The notes under the pieces: generated by a model
Told to the model about the DNA's origin: nothing
The model's database searches: none
What the model saw: only the letters and a program-made list of their open reading frames with translations
Program-made: the position numbers and the translations under genes
Source of the DNA: Xiphophorus maculatus
Lineage: Eukaryota > Chordata > Actinopteri > Cyprinodontiformes > Poeciliidae
Direction of reading: 5' to 3'
Assembly: GCF_002775205.1 (NCBI RefSeq)
Contig: NC_036443.1
Coordinates: forward strand, 13,837,373-13,901,372
DNA: 64,000 nt
In this document: in pieces, positions 60,882 to 64,000 of the stretch
Position numbering within the stretch: position 1 is the stretch's first letter
Layout of the letters: the number at the start of each line of letters is the position of its first letter

Positions 60882-62419
60882 ATAAGTGTACAATTTCAAG
60901 GTGCATACATCTAAGCGATATTTAGTTGCCATCAAGCAATTAAGTCTTAAATGTTAAAAGAAGATCTTGCACAAATATAAAAAAAGTAACTGGCAGTTAA
61001 ATAGTGGAGGGTAAGATGCCCCTAAAAGCTCATGTGGCCTAATAGATTTTTTTAAACTCTGATTTTTTAGCACAAAAATTATTGGTGTTTATTTCAGTAT
61101 TTCATCAGTCTGAGGCATTTAAACCAAATACAAATGGTGAAGAAAACATTGACTCATGTCTTTGTGTTTCATAATCTCAGTGTATTACAACAAATATTCA
61201 TAACACATTTTAAGATCATATTGGCCTCAAGTCTATCTATTAAAATCAACAAATGATTTTGAGTGTTGCCTTGCCAGGCCATATCAACATAATTTCCTCC
61301 TAGCTCAAGTCATACATTTATTTACAACATTGTCACTTACACTTACTTCATCAACAAAATATATGATGACTCAATTGTAAAAATATTAGTGATGTGCACC
61401 ACTGTGATTGTGCATAGCAATAATTCAACATTTTGCCAGTTGAGTAGCCTACTTTGCAATAAGCAGAGGATATGGGACTGCCTCTGGTTGCAGCATTTCA
61501 TCTTTATCTCTCTCAGTGAGATTGACTCCAATTATTTCGAGTCTTGTTGTTTCCCGCGAGGGAAATACAGTCCAATACTATCATTCTGCCTCCACCTAAA
61601 GCTGTTAGTTTGTAGACAGGATTTCACAAGTTTTTTTTAATGGGCATAACAAACTCATTTCCTTACAAACGTGACCCAATTGAAGGAGATATAAATAGGT
61701 TTGCCTTCGGCACATTTATTTTAACAAGAAAGGGAAAGAAACACCAACGACAGACGTGTCTTATTTTTTGTTTTCAGCGTCAATCGTATATGTTGGAGTA
61801 ACTACTTTGGTACTTAAAAGTGTCGACTAATATACCTGCGTTTCTCCTTAATCATACTTCCTACCTTGCACCTTTATCCTTACAGATTCCAGTGTTTTTA
61901 ATAAACGTGCATTTGGGGGGATAAACGTGATTTGCATTGATCATGATTCAGGATAAGTCTTCTTGGTTACTGTTCATTTGCTTATCCAGAGACATAAGCT
62001 AACAAGTGAACATAGAAGCTAACGGATTAGCATTGTGTTGGATCAGTGATACTACTGGAATGCGTTTTATTATGTCTTAACAAAAACAGGCCCTGTTTCT
62101 AATGCTGTAAGGCTGACGGTCGGCAAAAATAAAGCCGTCCCAAACATAAAACGACAACATTATCCCAGCACAAAGCTAATTTGACTCAGACAACGGCGAA
62201 GGTTAGCAGCTTTAAGCAGGCCTAGCTGCCCTTCACCCTGCCTGCTGCGAGTCGCCATTATACGCCACTTCAAGTCTTTTCCATTCAGGCATTCTGTGAG
62301 CTCTACTGGCCCGGGGACCTCAAGGGCCTGAGCGGCGACAGACCGCCCAAATACCCTCCCTGAAGAAAATTAAAACATTTTCCTTTCCCGACATCAGAGT
62401 TGTTGCTCTTTTTTCTTAC

Positions 62420-62530
62420 CTTGTATTTTTGAGGAGACGAGTGTCCTGTAGCGTAGAGGCACCGAGTAGATCACAACATAGCAACCGACAATTGTCGATT
62501 CTTTCTAGTCGGGCGCCATGAGTTTCTCCT
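62420..62530 (-). promoter_or_regulatory. znf335: znf335 non-coding exon 1 and core promoter region
   Basis: On the minus strand a consensus donor (ACAAG then GTAAG) sits at 62419/62420. It follows about 90 bp of CpG-containing sequence with stops in the frames I read, as expected of a 5'UTR exon. The first coding exon, 2 kb downstream, begins after an acceptor at 60434/60435, only two bases before the ATG, so an upstream UTR exon is needed. The higher-GC stretch extends from about 62,160 to 62,530. The start site is inferred, not seen; no TATA box was found. Confidence 0.6.
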
Positions 62531-64000
62531 CGCTTCCTGTCTTTGCAACCGGATCTTATTTATTGTTTTTGTTTCAAAAGGCACTTTTTGAGATTTGCAA
62601 ATTAAACAAAGCCAACAAAATCAAGCATCAGCTTTTACCGTGTGGGTGTCCCGAATTAGACCCGAGTAATAATCTGAAATCTTTATCATTTTGTGGACTA
62701 TTGTTTTTAGAGGAGGACGTATTACACAGAAGTGCGGAGGAATATTAGGCTTAACTGCCCTTCTGTACGATGTTAGTTTGTCTCTAATTTATTTTTAAAA
62801 CATATTTCACACAAATTCAGATGTAAAAAAAAAGTCTTCTAAATGTGCTTTTCCTAACGAATTTCTGTCTAATGTAAAACCCGTAAATTAGTGGTGATTC
62901 CTACCTTTCAACAGAGTATAATAACAATAATAATAAAAAAATGTCTCGTCTTCTGTTAATTTTTTGTTCTTCACCTTAATTTCACGTTTGCATTTGAAAT
63001 CTTATTTCTAGAAATGAATTGTGGTTTGTACAATTTATTAAATAAAATACAAATATGTGTTCATCACATTTCTGTGGTGCATTTCTCTGATCAGACTCAA
63101 AATGTGATCAGAGAATTTCAGACTTCACTCTAAAGAAGTCTGATATAGAAGTATTACAAGGTCTGTCAGTGTGCAGTAAAAAAATATATACAACAGACTA
63201 TATAATCAGGAGTTTTCTTAAGTTCCTTAGTGTAACCTGCATGATTTTATACTTCTGTTAAAATATGCATTTTTTTTGTTATTGGCAGTTTTTCGAGATT
63301 CTATTATTACTATTATTTCTTCCTACAATAAAATTTAAAATACTTAACCCAGTCATTATTTTTTTATAATATCTGGAAACCCAGTATGTTAAAAAAAATC
63401 TTCTGGTAAATGGTTTTAGTACTACGACCCCTAACTTCCATTTCTGTCTCGGAAATCAAGAGATCTTTTTTTTTTTAATCGATTTGGCACCCTAAACCTC
63501 GTTATGCCTTTTTATATAGTTAGTGAGTGCAACTCTATTATATTCTGTAGTAAAGAATGAATAGTAAACGCTCCACGTTTCTTATGCACTTTTTATCTGC
63601 TTAAAAAAAAAAAAAAAAAAACAGATTTTAAATTTTCTCAGTCTATATCAAGAAAATACACAGGCAGATGTAATTAAGCTACTATTTCATTAAGACTCAG
63701 AAATCATTGTGGTGTTTAAACACTAGGGGGAGACGTGCGTTTGATGATGATGAACACAGGCTTTTGTGTTAGTTACCCTACACTACCTGACATCTTTGTT
63801 AAATGCAGTATCTGTTTAACAAAGCAGTGCAAGGAAGAAAAAGTAGGAAAGAAAGAAACTGACTTACCATATACAGCTTTTTTTTCAGATATCATTTCAG
63901 CCCTGTCACTCGCAACTTAGAAGTTTCTCTTTAATATGTCATCAATCAGAGGTCATTTTCTGGAGAAATGTTTAAAGATTCATGTAGAGGTGCATCTCAA
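62531..64000. other. No gene supported (right flank)
   Basis: AT-rich DNA upstream of znf335 with a poly-A tract at about 63,603-63,620. The 76-codon plus-strand frame starting at 62518 overlaps the znf335 start region but resembles no known protein. Confidence 0.45.

Noticed and set aside
62518..62748. 76-codon plus-strand open frame divergent from znf335
   Set aside because: Starts with a fair context but resembles no protein; no downstream splice chain seen.

Overview
The window reads as nuclear DNA of a ray-finned (teleost) fish. It is AT-rich and has many short exons with GT-AG borders. Its repeats are fish-type: Tc1-like transposons, foldback MITEs, a tRNA-headed SINE, LINE tails and long (TA)n tracts. 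Five protein-coding genes could be rebuilt exon by exon; in each the exon phases join without a frame break. No bacterial operons, rRNA genes, convincing tRNA genes or CRISPR arrays were seen.

Layout, left to right. 1-11,290: no gene could be supported; it holds an orphan CpG-rich block (about 2.0-2.8 kb), a foldback MITE (about 4.04-4.44 kb) and a decayed Tc1-like element (8.6-10.0 kb). 11,291-24,760 (minus): slc16a4 (MCT5, an orphan monocarboxylate-transporter-family protein), 8 coding exons, 571 aa; its introns hold a nest of TE remnants at 15-22 kb. Its likely promoter is a CpG island near 36.0-36.5 kb, reached across an 11 kb 5'UTR intron. 37,380-39,868 (minus): lamtor5, 4 exons, 91 aa. 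42,586-44,534 (plus): a prokineticin (prok1 by position), 3 exons, 102 aa, all ten cysteines kept but the AVITG N-terminus replaced by AVAPS. 47,149-48,465 (minus): an unnamed single-Ig-domain type I membrane protein, 6 exons, 267 aa, with two ITIMs. 49,778-60,432 (minus, 5'UTR exon at about 62.4-62.5 kb): znf335, 27 coding exons, 1,575 aa, 13 C2H2 fingers.

The order slc16a4-lamtor5-prok1 and all three orientations match what I know of human 1p13.3, so the left and middle of the window are an ancient linkage. znf335 lies on 20q13 in human, so the prok1 / Ig-receptor / znf335 junction is a different arrangement. The genes are functionally unrelated: membrane transport, Ragulator/mTORC1 signalling at the lysosome, a secreted GPCR ligand, an immune-type receptor, and a chromatin-linked transcription factor.

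Most notable: the prokineticin lacking its agonist hexapeptide; the ITIM receptor whose Ig domain lacks the usual B-strand cysteine; a GC-AG intron in znf335; a large acidic/Ser-Gln-rich expansion in znf335; and a SINE with perfect 11-bp target duplications in znf335 intron 1. Gene models are conceptual translations made by eye; UTR ends, promoters and old repeat borders are approximate.
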